From Candidatus Poribacteria bacterium (lineage in GTDB: Bacteria; Poribacteria; WGA-4E; WGA-3G): a DNA stretch of 64,000 nt. Below the pieces are notes generated by a model. The model ran no database searches, was not told the DNA's origin, and saw only the letters and a list, made by a program, of their open reading frames with translations. How positions within the stretch are numbered: the first letter of the stretch is position 1; every line of letters starts with the position of its first letter. Location: NCBI GenBank assembly GCA_958295815.1, contig OY282374.1, positions 4,926,682 through 4,990,681 of the forward strand, in the 5' to 3' direction. Position numbers and translations under genes: made by a program. Shown here in pieces: positions 15,083-25,361 of this stretch.

Positions 15083-17866
15083 CTACTTCCGAATCAACAT
15101 TTTCCGTGTTGCGGTGAAATCCCTTGCTGTTAATGTATAAAAATAAACGCCACTTGCTACCTGCTCACCAACCTTATTTTTTCCATCCCAATAGGCTGCA
15201 CGGCTTTTGCTCTGATACATTCCAGCAGGTTGATGCCCGAATACCAATGTCCGGACCAGTGTGCCGTCTACGGCATAGATGTGTAATGTCACCGCTGCGG
15301 GTTCAGACAGCTGATAAGGTATCCAGGTCTCCGGGTTGAACGGATTAGGATAATTCGGTAGCAGAGACGTTTCTTTTGGAACGAGTGCTGTGAGAAGCTG
15401 CTGAAGCATGAGGATGCCGCGTTGAGAAGTCGCATCGGTTAGACCGAAGTGCTGTGCTTGTGTGAGCCAGTGTTGCACATCTGTTGCGGTGAGTCCCTCC
15501 AGTGTCTGGGGCAATGCTGAAGGCGCAGCAGCACCCGCACCCATTGCGCCAGCGACTTTAACGAGATCTACGATATTTACAATCCCATCGCCGTTGACAT
15601 CTGCGATATTTTCTCCTGTCTGTCCAAAGTTTGCGGATACGGATACCAGATCCAAGATGTTCACGATCCCGTCGCTATTGACATCCTCGACGGTCTTCTG
15701 AGGTGGCGAGCCAATGAGTGCGCGTCCTGCCTTCTCTACAGTTTGAAATAAAGCGAGATTTCTATCATTGGCATCTTTGATGAGCCATACCGCATTGATT
15801 CCGACGCGTCCTGAGACTCTAAGAGTATCGGGAGGAACGCGGGTCCAGTATTCTTCTGTGCCATCGGGATATACCCTATATAGTAAGACCTCCGTTTGGG
15901 AAAGGTTCACACAAACAAACGTCGTTTGGTCTCCCAGAACACTTGATTTTGTAAGATGCGAAAGTTGGTTTGGATCAAACAATTTCAAGTTTGCCCACGC
16001 GCCGTTGCCATCACTGTTTGGGTTCTTCAATTGTCGATAGGTGTCTTCCAACTCAGACCAGCCTTCAAAGATGGGAGAATCCTGTGGATTGAATCCTTGA
16101 AGATGCGGTAGATGGGTTCGAGTTTCGAGAGGAGTGAATCGCCATTGACGATCACCATAGACTTCAGCGAGTAATGCCGCCAGCTCTGGGTCATACTCCT
16201 TCAATGCCTGCCGCGTCGTGTGACGGATAGGGTCGAGGTTCTTGAAACTGCCAGGAGTATTATGGTGAAACCAAGCTTGCGTGCTTTCAGCCCAGTATTC
16301 TCGTTTATCAGAGGAAGCATAGGTGCCTTGCCACAAACCTTTTTTCATTGCTGCCTCGTACGTCATCTGGAGTCGCTCATCAAACGTCGGGTCGAGGGTG
16401 TTCAATCCGAGGATATGTATGCCATGGGCAAACTCATGGATCTGAACATTGTATTCTTGGGGTGCTTCACCGGGAAAAGCAAGAATGTTCTCCTCAGAGG
16501 AAGAAACTGTTGCCCCTTCGCTCCCGCCCGCACCCCGTGCCCAAAACGCAAGAAAATCAGGAGTTTCCACGTCGCGATACTCAGGGATTTCTGTTATTAT
16601 ATCAGTGTGCGCCACCACAGAAAAGCGAGCTTTGTTGCTGACCATGGCGCGCAGCACATCTGGGCGATGCCCAATCATCTTTTCGATGAGCCAAGCAGCT
16701 TCTTTTACCGCATAAGGATTTACCTTCGCTGGTGCTATAACGGGGAGTCCTCGAACATTAATCCACTGCTCATAATACGGATCGAGTTCAAAAAAGGCAC
16801 GAATAACAGCCGGTGGCGGAATGGGGTCGGGAATATTATTTCCGTTGACGGAGTTTGCTTTTGGTAGCTGTTGGAAATAAGTGTCAATATGTAAGATTTG
16901 AACCGCATCACCTTTAGCGTCTGCAAGAGAGGTATCAATACGCCAGATTCGGACTATTCCGTCTTCAGCACCCACGGCAAGGGAGGTCCCATCATGCGAA
17001 AAATCAACAGGATGCTGCCAACCATCGGGCCCTGTCAGTTGGGCAACATTTGTTCCGTCTTCAGCCCACCAGATATTTACGGACCCGTTACCTGTGCCAG
17101 CGATCATTTTCCCATTGGGAGAGAACGCAATATCATAGTCCCCTGCCCTTGGAATTGTGCGCAGAAGTTCCCAATCGGTGACATTCCACACCTTGACTTC
17201 GCCATTGTAATGGGAGCTTGCTAAGTATCGGTCGTCTGACGAAAATGTGACAGACCGGACAAACACCAGATTGTCTTCTAACGTAGCGATAACCTGCTGT
17301 TCTTGAATATTCCAGACTTTCACGGTGCCAGAACCCTCTCTTGAACTATCTCCAACAGCGAGAAACTCTCCATCTGCTGAGAAGGCTACTGTTTGCACCT
17401 GCTGGTCGTGCAGAAGGGTTGCTACCACTACCCGACGCCCTACGTCCCATAGTTTTACATGCATCCAGCCCCCCGTGGCAAGAAGCTTCCCATCGGGAGA
17501 AAAGGCAACGGAGCCAAACAATGTTCCCTCTCGAAGTGTTGCTATGTTTTGTTGGTTGTGAACATTCCATAATTTGATAGTTCTGTCGTGGCTCACACTC
17601 GCAAGTAACCTTCCATTGGGAGAGAATGCGATAGAGTTGACGACATCGGTATGCCCCTTCAGCGTTCTGGCAGTCCCCCTGCGCATATTCCATAATTTGA
17701 TTGTGTTGTTTTCGCCAGCACTTGCGAGAAGATTATCATTCACAGGGGAAAATGCGACGGCTCGCACCACACTGCCATGTTCGAGTAGTACTGGCTCTTG
17801 TGTGAACCCGGTGAGTAAAAGGTTTGACAAGAAAGTAATCGTAAGAAACAAGTGTTTAAATTGCAT
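15083..17866 (-). CDS. Exported WD40-propeller metalloprotease with dockerin pair and type IX-style sorting tail
   Basis: 927 aa. Signal peptide MQFKHLFLTITFLSNLLLTGFTQ. Seven WD40 repeats follow (about 25-315, each ending .KLWN or .RIW). The next domain has the zinc-protease motif HEFAHGIH (H477-H481) with a downstream EYWAEST glutamate; this arrangement resembles lethal-factor-like gluzincins. Two dockerin-type calcium loops (DVNSDGIVNILDLVSV and DVNGDGIVNIVDLVKV, about 730-775), a helical linker and a C-terminal FlgD-like domain starting YPNPFNPETWIPYQL and ending TATRKMLIRK complete it. Tails of this kind direct type IX secretion in Bacteroidetes. ATG 17866 has AAGGAA 8 nt upstream. Probably a surface or secreted protease. 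Confidence 0.88.
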   Translation of the reverse strand: MQFKHLFLTITFLSNLLLTGFTQEPVLLEHGSVVRAVAFSPVNDNLLASAGENNTIKLWNMRRGTARTLKGHTDVVNSIAFSPNGRLLASVSHDRTIKLWNVHNQQNIATLREGTLFGSVAFSPDGKLLATGGWMHVKLWDVGRRVVVATLLHDQQVQTVAFSADGEFLAVGDSSREGSGTVKVWNIQEQQVIATLEDNLVFVRSVTFSSDDRYLASSHYNGEVKVWNVTDWELLRTIPRAGDYDIAFSPNGKMIAGTGNGSVNIWWAEDGTNVAQLTGPDGWQHPVDFSHDGTSLAVGAEDGIVRIWRIDTSLADAKGDAVQILHIDTYFQQLPKANSVNGNNIPDPIPPPAVIRAFFELDPYYEQWINVRGLPVIAPAKVNPYAVKEAAWLIEKMIGHRPDVLRAMVSNKARFSVVAHTDIITEIPEYRDVETPDFLAFWARGAGGSEGATVSSSEENILAFPGEAPQEYNVQIHEFAHGIHILGLNTLDPTFDERLQMTYEAAMKKGLWQGTYASSDKREYWAESTQAWFHHNTPGSFKNLDPIRHTTRQALKEYDPELAALLAEVYGDRQWRFTPLETRTHLPHLQGFNPQDSPIFEGWSELEDTYRQLKNPNSDGNGAWANLKLFDPNQLSHLTKSSVLGDQTTFVCVNLSQTEVLLYRVYPDGTEEYWTRVPPDTLRVSGRVGINAVWLIKDANDRNLALFQTVEKAGRALIGSPPQKTVEDVNSDGIVNILDLVSVSANFGQTGENIADVNGDGIVNIVDLVKVAGAMGAGAAAPSALPQTLEGLTATDVQHWLTQAQHFGLTDATSQRGILMLQQLLTALVPKETSLLPNYPNPFNPETWIPYQLSEPAAVTLHIYAVDGTLVRTLVFGHQPAGMYQSKSRAAYWDGKNKVGEQVASGVYFYTLTARDFTATRKMLIRK

Positions 17867-17939
17867 AGAATCGTTTCCTTATTACAAGAGTTAATTACAG
17901 TGTCCACAATATTGCGTCCAGAAAGAAAATCTGTATCTA

Positions 17940-20900
17940 CTATTTCAAAATGAGCATCTTCCGTGTAGCAGTAAAGTCGTCTGCGATGAGCGTATAGAAA
18001 TAGACGCCACTCGCCACAGGTTCACCGAGTTGGTTTCTGCCATCCCAATACGCCGCACGATTCCGGGATTCATAAACACCTACAGGTTGATGCCCTAACG
18101 CCAATGTCCGAACCAATCTGCCGTCTACTGCATAAATTGTGAGCGTAACATTTGTGGGTTTTGCGAGTTGATAGGGAATCCACGTTTCTGGGTTGAACGG
18201 GTTTGGGTAGTTCGTCAGTAGCGACGTTTCTTTTGGAATGAGTGCTGCCAGAAGCTGCTGCAGCATCAGGATACCGCGTTGTGAGATAGCATCTGTGAGA
18301 TCTGCGTGCTGTGCTTGCGAGAGCCACGCGCCGACATCTGCTGCCGTCAACATTTCCAAAGCCTCAGGATACAGAAGCGGCGCAGCAGCTGCATTCCCCA
18401 ATGCCCCAGCAACCAAAACGAGATCAGCAATATTGATGACACCATCACCGTTGACATCCGCAACATTCTGCCCTGCCTCCCCGAAATTTGAGGCTACCAA
18501 CACCAAATCCTGGATGTTCACCACACCATCACCGTTCACATCACCCCTCAGTTTGAGCGGTTCGGTGATCTCGCCACCTTCAATCTGCGGACGGAACGTA
18601 TTGCCCGTACTGTTGGAAAGCAACGTCTCAGACAAAGTTAAAGTAGATGCCTTCACCGCGAGGACTTCAAAGGTGATTGTTGCGAGTGTGCCATCACCAT
18701 TGCTAACGCCGGTGAGCGTAGATGAAGCAAGCTCCACGCGATTCCTTTTGACAACAGGAGGCACAAAAAACGCGCCATCAGGTAGGTAGTCACCGTTGCT
18801 GCTTTCAACATAGCGGAGAGCCGTCGCATCAAACTGTAAAGTTACCTGATAACCTGCCACTGCTACACCGCCTGCGATGTTCAGACTGAACGTTAATTGT
18901 TCTCCAATAGCAGGGGACGTTACAGATGAAGGGGAAATGCTAAGCAGCGCGTTCTGGACGGCATTCAAACTTCGGTAGACCGTAACATTTGGATTTACAC
19001 GGACCTTTAAATCTAATGACTGGAATATGAGAAGTGTGTATGCCCTATCTGAGTTATCTCGCTCTTTCACTACCTCAACCTCTCCATCTGGTGGAAATGT
19101 CCCGTTGTGGAGTTGGAAGAACGTAGACGTATCTGCGAGTTTATTCCCTTGGAGCCATAAATCCTTTAGACTTGTAAATTTTGCAAGTGGACTGAGATCA
19201 CTAATATCATTCCAATTGAGATCTAAAAACTCTAACTGTGGCATTGGTGGAAGTACATTGAGATCATTGATGCCATTTGCCCAGAGTCCTAACACCTTTA
19301 ACTTTGACAATTGCGCGAGCGGATCATAGTTGCTAATTGTGTTTCTACCAAGAGATAAATCTACAAGTTCTGTTGCATGTTCTAATCCGGCGAGATTTTT
19401 GATATTGCTATCGTCGGCACTCAAACTCGCGAGTCCCCGCATCCGCCGCTCTGTGATAGAAACCTGTGGAGCCAAGCCCAATTTTGTGCGTATCGCTGCT
19501 GCCAAATTCGGATCTGGTATTGAGACAACTTTAGACGGAGGCAGCAGGGCAGCAATATCGGTCAGAAAAGTCGTCCAGGTGATGCCACCACCCTTATCAA
19601 TAATTTGAACCATTATTCTATCAACGGGGTCTACAATTAATGCTGCGTTGATAAATTCGACTCTACTCCTTTTACCGTTTAATTGCTTATAATCATATAA
19701 TCGGTAAGCACCCCAAGACCCACTTTCAAGATTTCTTGGCACTAATAACTGAACTTGATGGAGCTCATCAGCGTCTGCCACCTCAAAATGGAGCTTTATT
19801 CCTTCCGGGCTATATGTCGGTTTAGAAATCAGCCGAATGTCTCCTGGTGAGTTGTTGGATCTTGGAGTGTTATTAAAGAAACGACTGACAGACAACCACT
19901 CCGCATTGCCTTCCGATAATCGGTGGCCACTTCCCCCCATGACCGTTTCATTGTCATAACCTTGCCGGAGCTCGGAATCATGCTCTATTCCAAAGGCATG
20001 TCCGAGTTCATGTGTTGTTACCCCTAAAGGATGTCCATTGCCACGATCTTCATAAAAACAGGGACCTGAGGCGGGAATAATAGCCGAACCTCCAAGAATT
20101 TGCTCTCCTGGTGTTTCGCCCCTATGTCTTACAGCAGCTGAAGAATCATAAACAAATACCGGTTTCCCCTCGCCTGAAGGGATAAAAGTGGGACCCCCCA
20201 AGCCGCATGCCCTGTCAAGGGTGTCTTGACTTATATCTATTGCGATGAAGTAGATATGTTCGAGGTCATTGAGATGTTCAAATAACTCCGCCCAGATCTT
20301 GTAATCAGGAGGATCAGGATTTCCGTGATGGTAGTAATCCTCTTCAAACTTTCCATGAATCTGATGCACTACAGGCTCTCCGCTTTTATCGGTTTCAATA
20401 GTAAAGGTTTTTCCCCCGAATCCATGACGTTCCATCTCATCTGCGAAAAATTGCTGTGCATCTTTAATCAACTGACGGAGTGCTTCTATTCTGTCTGGAC
20501 GGGCAGGACGATCACTTGGTAGAAAGTAAACCAATCTGACCATGCCATTTGTGTCAATAGAAGGAATCTCGTAATCAGAAACATTGAATTCCCACAACCG
20601 AACCTTGTTGTCCGCACTTCCACTCGCAACCATCTCTCCATCCGGACTGAATACAACAGATAGCACACCCCGTATATCTCCAGCAAGTGGCTTTTTGTTT
20701 TCACCCGTTTCTGTATCCCAAACGGAAATTCCATGTCCGCCGATGAGAAGCGTCGCACCATCTGGACTGAATGCCACTGGATTTACTCCATCCGTGTAAC
20801 CCGTGAGGGTTTCCTTTTCTCGCCCGTTGTTTGGATTCCACAGGCGAATTGTCCGATCCCGACCGCCACTGGCAAGCGTTTGTCCATCCGGACTGAAGGC

Positions 20901-21530
20901 GATAGCACTCACAGGAGCCGTATGTTCGGTCAGCGTCCTTTTGTGTCGCTCGTTATTTGGATTCCATAAGCGGATCATTGTGTCTCGGCTACCACTTGCA
21001 AACGTGTTACTATCTGGACTGAACGCTACGCTCTCAACAACATCGGTGTGGCCCGTGAGGGTTCTATCAACTTTCCATGTTGTTGTATTCCAGAGTCGAA
21101 TCGTTCGGTCAGCACTTCCACTGGCAAGCGTGTTACCATCTGGACTGAAGGCGACAGAGGCAACTCCTCCTGCGTGTTCGGTCAGCGTTCTTTTCAGTTG
21201 CCCGTTGCGTGGATTCCATAAGCGGATCGTTCCATCCCAGCTTCCACTTGCGAGCGTGTTACCGTCGGGACTGAACGCTACGCTCATAATATCATTTGTA
21301 TGTCCTGTGAGAGTGTGCAGGAGTCGTCCTGTATTCACATTCCAGAGGCGGACGGTTTGGTCCCAACTCGCACTCGCGAGCATATTACCGTTTGGACTAA
21401 ATGCGACGCTCCAGACATTATCTGTATGCCCTTCAAGCGTCGATTTGAGTTGAGCCGTTGCTGTCCTCATAGACAGAAATAGCACACAAACTAATAGTAA
21501 TGCAAAGGTCAAGGATTGTATCTTTTTCAT
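17940..21530 (-). CDS. Exported multidomain WD40-metzincin protein with LRR, cohesin-like, dockerin and sorting domains
   Basis: 1196 aa. Signal peptide MKKIQSLTFALLLVCVLFLS...ATA. Seven WD40 repeats (about 28-325). A metzincin-type protease domain with HELGHAFGIEHD (H507, H511, H517). An LRR block with DPNLAAAIRTKLGL cap and L..L.L..N.I.....L repeats (about 690-830). A cohesin-like beta domain (SISPSSVTSPAIGEQLTFSL onward, about 890-1020), two dockerin loops (DVNGDGVVNIQDLV, DVNGDGVINIADLV), a helical linker and a YPNPFNPETWIPYQL...TATRKMLILK tail. The last three modules match the protein at 15083 almost block for block. ATG 21530 is chosen because AAGGAG lies 10 nt upstream; ATG 21539 is too close to it. 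Likely a secreted protease with binding modules. Confidence 0.87.
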   Translation of the reverse strand: MKKIQSLTFALLLVCVLFLSMRTATAQLKSTLEGHTDNVWSVAFSPNGNMLASASWDQTVRLWNVNTGRLLHTLTGHTNDIMSVAFSPDGNTLASGSWDGTIRLWNPRNGQLKRTLTEHAGGVASVAFSPDGNTLASGSADRTIRLWNTTTWKVDRTLTGHTDVVESVAFSPDSNTFASGSRDTMIRLWNPNNERHKRTLTEHTAPVSAIAFSPDGQTLASGGRDRTIRLWNPNNGREKETLTGYTDGVNPVAFSPDGATLLIGGHGISVWDTETGENKKPLAGDIRGVLSVVFSPDGEMVASGSADNKVRLWEFNVSDYEIPSIDTNGMVRLVYFLPSDRPARPDRIEALRQLIKDAQQFFADEMERHGFGGKTFTIETDKSGEPVVHQIHGKFEEDYYHHGNPDPPDYKIWAELFEHLNDLEHIYFIAIDISQDTLDRACGLGGPTFIPSGEGKPVFVYDSSAAVRHRGETPGEQILGGSAIIPASGPCFYEDRGNGHPLGVTTHELGHAFGIEHDSELRQGYDNETVMGGSGHRLSEGNAEWLSVSRFFNNTPRSNNSPGDIRLISKPTYSPEGIKLHFEVADADELHQVQLLVPRNLESGSWGAYRLYDYKQLNGKRSRVEFINAALIVDPVDRIMVQIIDKGGGITWTTFLTDIAALLPPSKVVSIPDPNLAAAIRTKLGLAPQVSITERRMRGLASLSADDSNIKNLAGLEHATELVDLSLGRNTISNYDPLAQLSKLKVLGLWANGINDLNVLPPMPQLEFLDLNWNDISDLSPLAKFTSLKDLWLQGNKLADTSTFFQLHNGTFPPDGEVEVVKERDNSDRAYTLLIFQSLDLKVRVNPNVTVYRSLNAVQNALLSISPSSVTSPAIGEQLTFSLNIAGGVAVAGYQVTLQFDATALRYVESSNGDYLPDGAFFVPPVVKRNRVELASSTLTGVSNGDGTLATITFEVLAVKASTLTLSETLLSNSTGNTFRPQIEGGEITEPLKLRGDVNGDGVVNIQDLVLVASNFGEAGQNVADVNGDGVINIADLVLVAGALGNAAAAPLLYPEALEMLTAADVGAWLSQAQHADLTDAISQRGILMLQQLLAALIPKETSLLTNYPNPFNPETWIPYQLAKPTNVTLTIYAVDGRLVRTLALGHQPVGVYESRNRAAYWDGRNQLGEPVASGVYFYTLIADDFTATRKMLILK

Positions 21531-21641
21531 TAAAATCATACTCCTTTTTTCGATATGCGGAGGGATATAGAAATTCACCTCTACAAAGTATCTTGGCACA
21601 AAGATTTAGGGAGTTACAGTCATCACACAACGAAAACCAGT

Positions 21642-21890
21642 GATAATTATCACACAAGTCGTAACGAACCATATTTTACATTAAATTATATTTTTAGAAA
21701 ATTAATAAATATATGGTTTAATACGGCTAATTATACATATTTTGAGTGTTATGTCAAATTGATATTGCAAAATATGCGGAATTTCACGCAAAATATGTTC
21801 TTCTCACAGCAGTTTGATAGCATCTATTGCTATTGGTATGGAAGAAAGATATACCGATTAACATAGGAATCCGCACCAGCGATAGGAGTG
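21642..21890. repeat. AT-rich about 250-bp repeat, copy 2 (partner at 13433-13672)
   Basis: Same orientation and block structure as copy 1. It fills most of the 400-bp space between the WD40-metzincin gene start and the end of the helicase gene. No credible gene is seen in it; the CxxC-type mini-frame is broken by a TGA at its fourth codon. Confidence 0.7.
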
Positions 21891-21932
21891 TATAGGGGGT
21901 TTTTATGAAAGTTTTAGTGTGGGATTAAGGCA

Positions 21933-24900
21933 CTATTTATGGATGGCATAGACCGCACGGCGAACCTTTACAATTTCACCGCTATCAACAAGGCGTTTGA
22001 GTTCATTTTTTATAGCATTCGGATGTCCATCAATGGCTGCAACGAGTTCCGCCGTTGTTTTCTCGCCATCCGAAAGAAGCGAGCAGATCTGTGTATGGAA
22101 AGGCACGCGTTCGATTTTCCCGCCTCGTAGTTTCATCAACAGACGATTCGCATGGGTTTTGGAGATTCCCAAGACTTGCTGGACTTTGTGTCTGTCAGAG
22201 GCAGCGGTGAGATTTGCACGCGCTGTCTCAAAATGCTCGCGTTCGGCTATAACTTCAGGAAGTTTTTCAAGCCCACCAGCTACCTCAAAATCTTCCCAAT
22301 CAAAAAGCATTGTCTCAGGTCTATCGGTGATGTTCGGGGGTAGCATATCCGTGAGCAGCACGACTGTCTTGTTTGACAAACGCCCTAATCCGACTTTGCC
22401 TACAATTTGCGTGAGTAAGTTGAAAACATGCCGCTTATAAACACTCTGGACACGTTCGTCTTTGTAGCTGGAGGGTTGTATCTCTCTTGATGACTCTCCC
22501 TCATAACACAGCGGTTTTTCCTCGTTTCCAAATAAAATCTGTGATCGTCTCCAAAAGAGTGCCGGGCTCCATTGCGGTGTAGACACTATCCAAGTCACAT
22601 CTGCTGCTTCATAAACGGTATCTGGCAATTCCGCTTTAAAATCTGTCACGAGACAGACGTTTTCCTTGGCTGCGATCCCTCGTAGATGTCTAGTTAGTGG
22701 TGTAGTGGTGATAATTGCGTGTTTAACACTCGGGTCTCTCTCAATTTCTGCGGCGATGCCAAGGAAAAGGCGTTGCCCGGTTTCAGACATACCGAGAATG
22801 TCCCAGTCCGTGTCATAGTTTAAAAGCGTATATCTTGAACAGATATCTGTGCGAATCTGAAAAACTCGGTTTCCTGTAACCCACGCTGTCGGTTTGATAT
22901 GGGTTATCTCAATGTCATCATTTGGGAACGCCCTATGGAGATCTCGCTCAGAGAACGACGACGACATGAACAGAAGGCGTTTGACGTTCGGATGCAATAT
23001 CGGTGGCACCCAGAACTCGATTATCGGATCAGACCACAATATCGGTGCGTCAGCATCCCGCCTGTAATAGGCAAAAAAGCGTTTTAACTGATGCCAAAGC
23101 GTCCAGTTCGGATCTTGATAGACTGTCGGAAATGCTTGTATATTGCCTAAAGTTGAGGGGTCGAGGATGCCCAATTCGATCGCTTGTGTCATCGACATCG
23201 GAACGTTTACTGCTGCGTTTGGCACAAAGTCATGGAGTCGGAAGTACGGCAGTTGCTCTGCAATAAGTCTACTCGTTGCGTCATCGTCAAGCGGAATGTA
23301 AGCTGAGATACCACCTTCAAACTCAATCGTCCAATCTATCAACGTTTGCCCCGTCTCAGCATCAACAACATCTCGTGGCACTATTTTACCCGGTATATTG
23401 ACTTGACACATCTGCTCGACGAGCGTTTCTTCGTGTATCTCAAATGCCTGCATCACTGCGCGAATCCGCCCAACAACATTATCATCAAGGTCGTCTCTGA
23501 TTTCTAAAGCGTTGAGGAGTTCATTCGCAAAATTTCCTAAGATATTCCCTTGCCAGTCCACAGCCCACGCTTTTAATGTCTTTTTAGATATATCGCATGG
23601 AATAAATAGTTCCTCTGGTGCTACTTCATCCACGATACAAAGTCGGTCTCTGCCGTTCACAGGCGTAAGTATATTTTTTAGCAGTTCTGCATAGCGTGGA
23701 TTGACAAACACTTGAGGCCTTTGTAATATCTGGACTGCGCTATGTTCGAGTGGGGTAGATTGCGATAAATAACCACGCTCCTGACATTCTGCATAGACAG
23801 GACACTGCGGACAAATACATTCATCGGGATTTCCACCCTTTTCCTCTAAGGCATCGCATCGCGCTGCATCTTCACAGACATTACCGCGTTGAAAAGGGTT
23901 AGTCATCCGCTCGGCAGTGGGGACTTTTTCCACTTCTTCCCAGAGGTATTTTCGAGGTCTCCAGCGCGTAACAGACTGCACGTTTTGTTTTTCAAAACGC
24001 TGTTCTGCTTCATCTGCTAACACAGGTTTCGCGTTTAAACAGATCTCACCGCCGTTGAGGACATAGGATTCTGCGCCGTAGTTTTTTCCTGCCCCCGTCT
24101 CGGCAGTAAGTCCAAGAATGTGCGCATCGGCATTGAAAACACGCTGTATCTCAGCGGCGTTCTCTTCGAGTGTCCAGTAAACCGTGTTATCGGTCTCCGG
24201 CTTACGTACCACCGCGGACGGACGTTTTATCGCCAATGGACTCAGGGTCCCTTCCCGCACGGCGAGCACTTTATCAGTTACAGGCAATCCAGTAGATGGA
24301 AGCGGGGGCAGAATGCCGGAGTCGTCCCAGACATCGGTTAGAAGTGCGGCTTGTGTCGGTAGACCGGTATTCGGCGTAGATGCACGGATCCACACGCCAT
24401 CAGTGTCCTCCCAGAGTGATACCTTGGTGTCGGATAGATACCAACGGTGAAAACCTGCTTCCTGTTGGAGATAGGTAAATCCGCGTTTCAGAAATGCTTG
24501 ACTCGCGAGATTCAAGTTATGTGAATCAAGTAAGGGTGGAGCAACAGTCGCGACCTGTGAAGTGGGTTCCAATCCGTTTTCTTCTAACGGGACAGGTTGG
24601 TGAAGCAAATCGCGGAGTGGATCAATAGAGGCAAAGAGGAGTTCTCTGGCAATGATAGGCGGATCCAGCAGATTTCCAAGCAAAATCTCGTAGCGTGCAT
24701 CCCAACGACTATATCCGGATTCCCCAAGAAATTCGAGATACACGTCGCGGTGCTGTGGATCTTCAAGGGTGGGTGTATGTTTGTAGATATACGTCTGCGC
24801 CTCATCTGTATTGGGATGCAGATAATTCAGCACTCTGCAAGAAAAACGGAGTCCTCCGGATTCTGTCATCGTCAAGAGCGGATTCACGACGGCATTGACG

Positions 24901-25361
24901 AGTGCCTTGATACAGGCAAGAACAACGTCTGGAGCGGCACAGATAGCCTCATACTTAAAATCGAGGTCGTGCCATTGCGCACCATTGCGCTCAGAAGGTG
25001 TACCGGTACACACTTGAATTCCCCATGATCTTTTCCAAAGTTCCACTGCCCAGCCGTGTAGTAGGTGTCGTCTGAGAACGCGTTCACCGCTGAAACGCCT
25101 CGGACCGTCGTCGAAATCGGGTGCCCGACCTATGGGCATAGCGGAAATGCGCGCCTGTTGGAGTTCATAGAGTCGGACGGGATATTGCCGCGCACAGTGG
25201 ACCATGAAATGAAAAACACGTCCCTTGTCCAATGCAGGTGCTACCACTGTTTGCCGCTGGCGCAATGGTTTTTGATGCCGTTGGTGACAACGTTGTATGA
25301 GGTCTTTTAAAGAGTTCATAGTCGGACCGTTGGTGTGAGATGATGGGTTATTCCTTCTCAT
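21933..25361 (-). CDS. Large XPD/DinG-like superfamily 2 helicase with Cys cluster and C-terminal winged helix (divergent)
   Basis: 1142 aa, family not firmly recognised. Residues 1-400 form an N-terminal domain without known motifs. A P-loop-like AETGAGKNYG follows (Lys426; Asn where Ser/Thr is usual). A Cys-rich insert comes next (CEDAARC, then CICPQCPVYAEC, about 482-520), placed as in Fe-S helicases. Motif II is IVDEVAPEE (D578, E579). Later segments resemble motif III (LLFMSSSFSERDL) and motif VI (IVGKVGLGRLSNKTVVLLTD). The last 60 residues look like a winged helix (TTAELVAAIDGHPNAIKNELKRLVDSGEI). Its ATG overlaps the stop of the sigma54 activator gene (ATGA), so it is the last gene of a four-gene unit. 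The helicase call is an inference from motif order. Confidence 0.6.
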   Translation of the reverse strand: MRRNNPSSHTNGPTMNSLKDLIQRCHQRHQKPLRQRQTVVAPALDKGRVFHFMVHCARQYPVRLYELQQARISAMPIGRAPDFDDGPRRFSGERVLRRHLLHGWAVELWKRSWGIQVCTGTPSERNGAQWHDLDFKYEAICAAPDVVLACIKALVNAVVNPLLTMTESGGLRFSCRVLNYLHPNTDEAQTYIYKHTPTLEDPQHRDVYLEFLGESGYSRWDARYEILLGNLLDPPIIARELLFASIDPLRDLLHQPVPLEENGLEPTSQVATVAPPLLDSHNLNLASQAFLKRGFTYLQQEAGFHRWYLSDTKVSLWEDTDGVWIRASTPNTGLPTQAALLTDVWDDSGILPPLPSTGLPVTDKVLAVREGTLSPLAIKRPSAVVRKPETDNTVYWTLEENAAEIQRVFNADAHILGLTAETGAGKNYGAESYVLNGGEICLNAKPVLADEAEQRFEKQNVQSVTRWRPRKYLWEEVEKVPTAERMTNPFQRGNVCEDAARCDALEEKGGNPDECICPQCPVYAECQERGYLSQSTPLEHSAVQILQRPQVFVNPRYAELLKNILTPVNGRDRLCIVDEVAPEELFIPCDISKKTLKAWAVDWQGNILGNFANELLNALEIRDDLDDNVVGRIRAVMQAFEIHEETLVEQMCQVNIPGKIVPRDVVDAETGQTLIDWTIEFEGGISAYIPLDDDATSRLIAEQLPYFRLHDFVPNAAVNVPMSMTQAIELGILDPSTLGNIQAFPTVYQDPNWTLWHQLKRFFAYYRRDADAPILWSDPIIEFWVPPILHPNVKRLLFMSSSFSERDLHRAFPNDDIEITHIKPTAWVTGNRVFQIRTDICSRYTLLNYDTDWDILGMSETGQRLFLGIAAEIERDPSVKHAIITTTPLTRHLRGIAAKENVCLVTDFKAELPDTVYEAADVTWIVSTPQWSPALFWRRSQILFGNEEKPLCYEGESSREIQPSSYKDERVQSVYKRHVFNLLTQIVGKVGLGRLSNKTVVLLTDMLPPNITDRPETMLFDWEDFEVAGGLEKLPEVIAEREHFETARANLTAASDRHKVQQVLGISKTHANRLLMKLRGGKIERVPFHTQICSLLSDGEKTTAELVAAIDGHPNAIKNELKRLVDSGEIVKVRRAVYAIHK

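Noticed and set aside
20486..21453. Long antisense frames across the WD40 repeats of the metzincin gene
   Set aside because: They mirror the repeated WD40 codons and have no independent signal.
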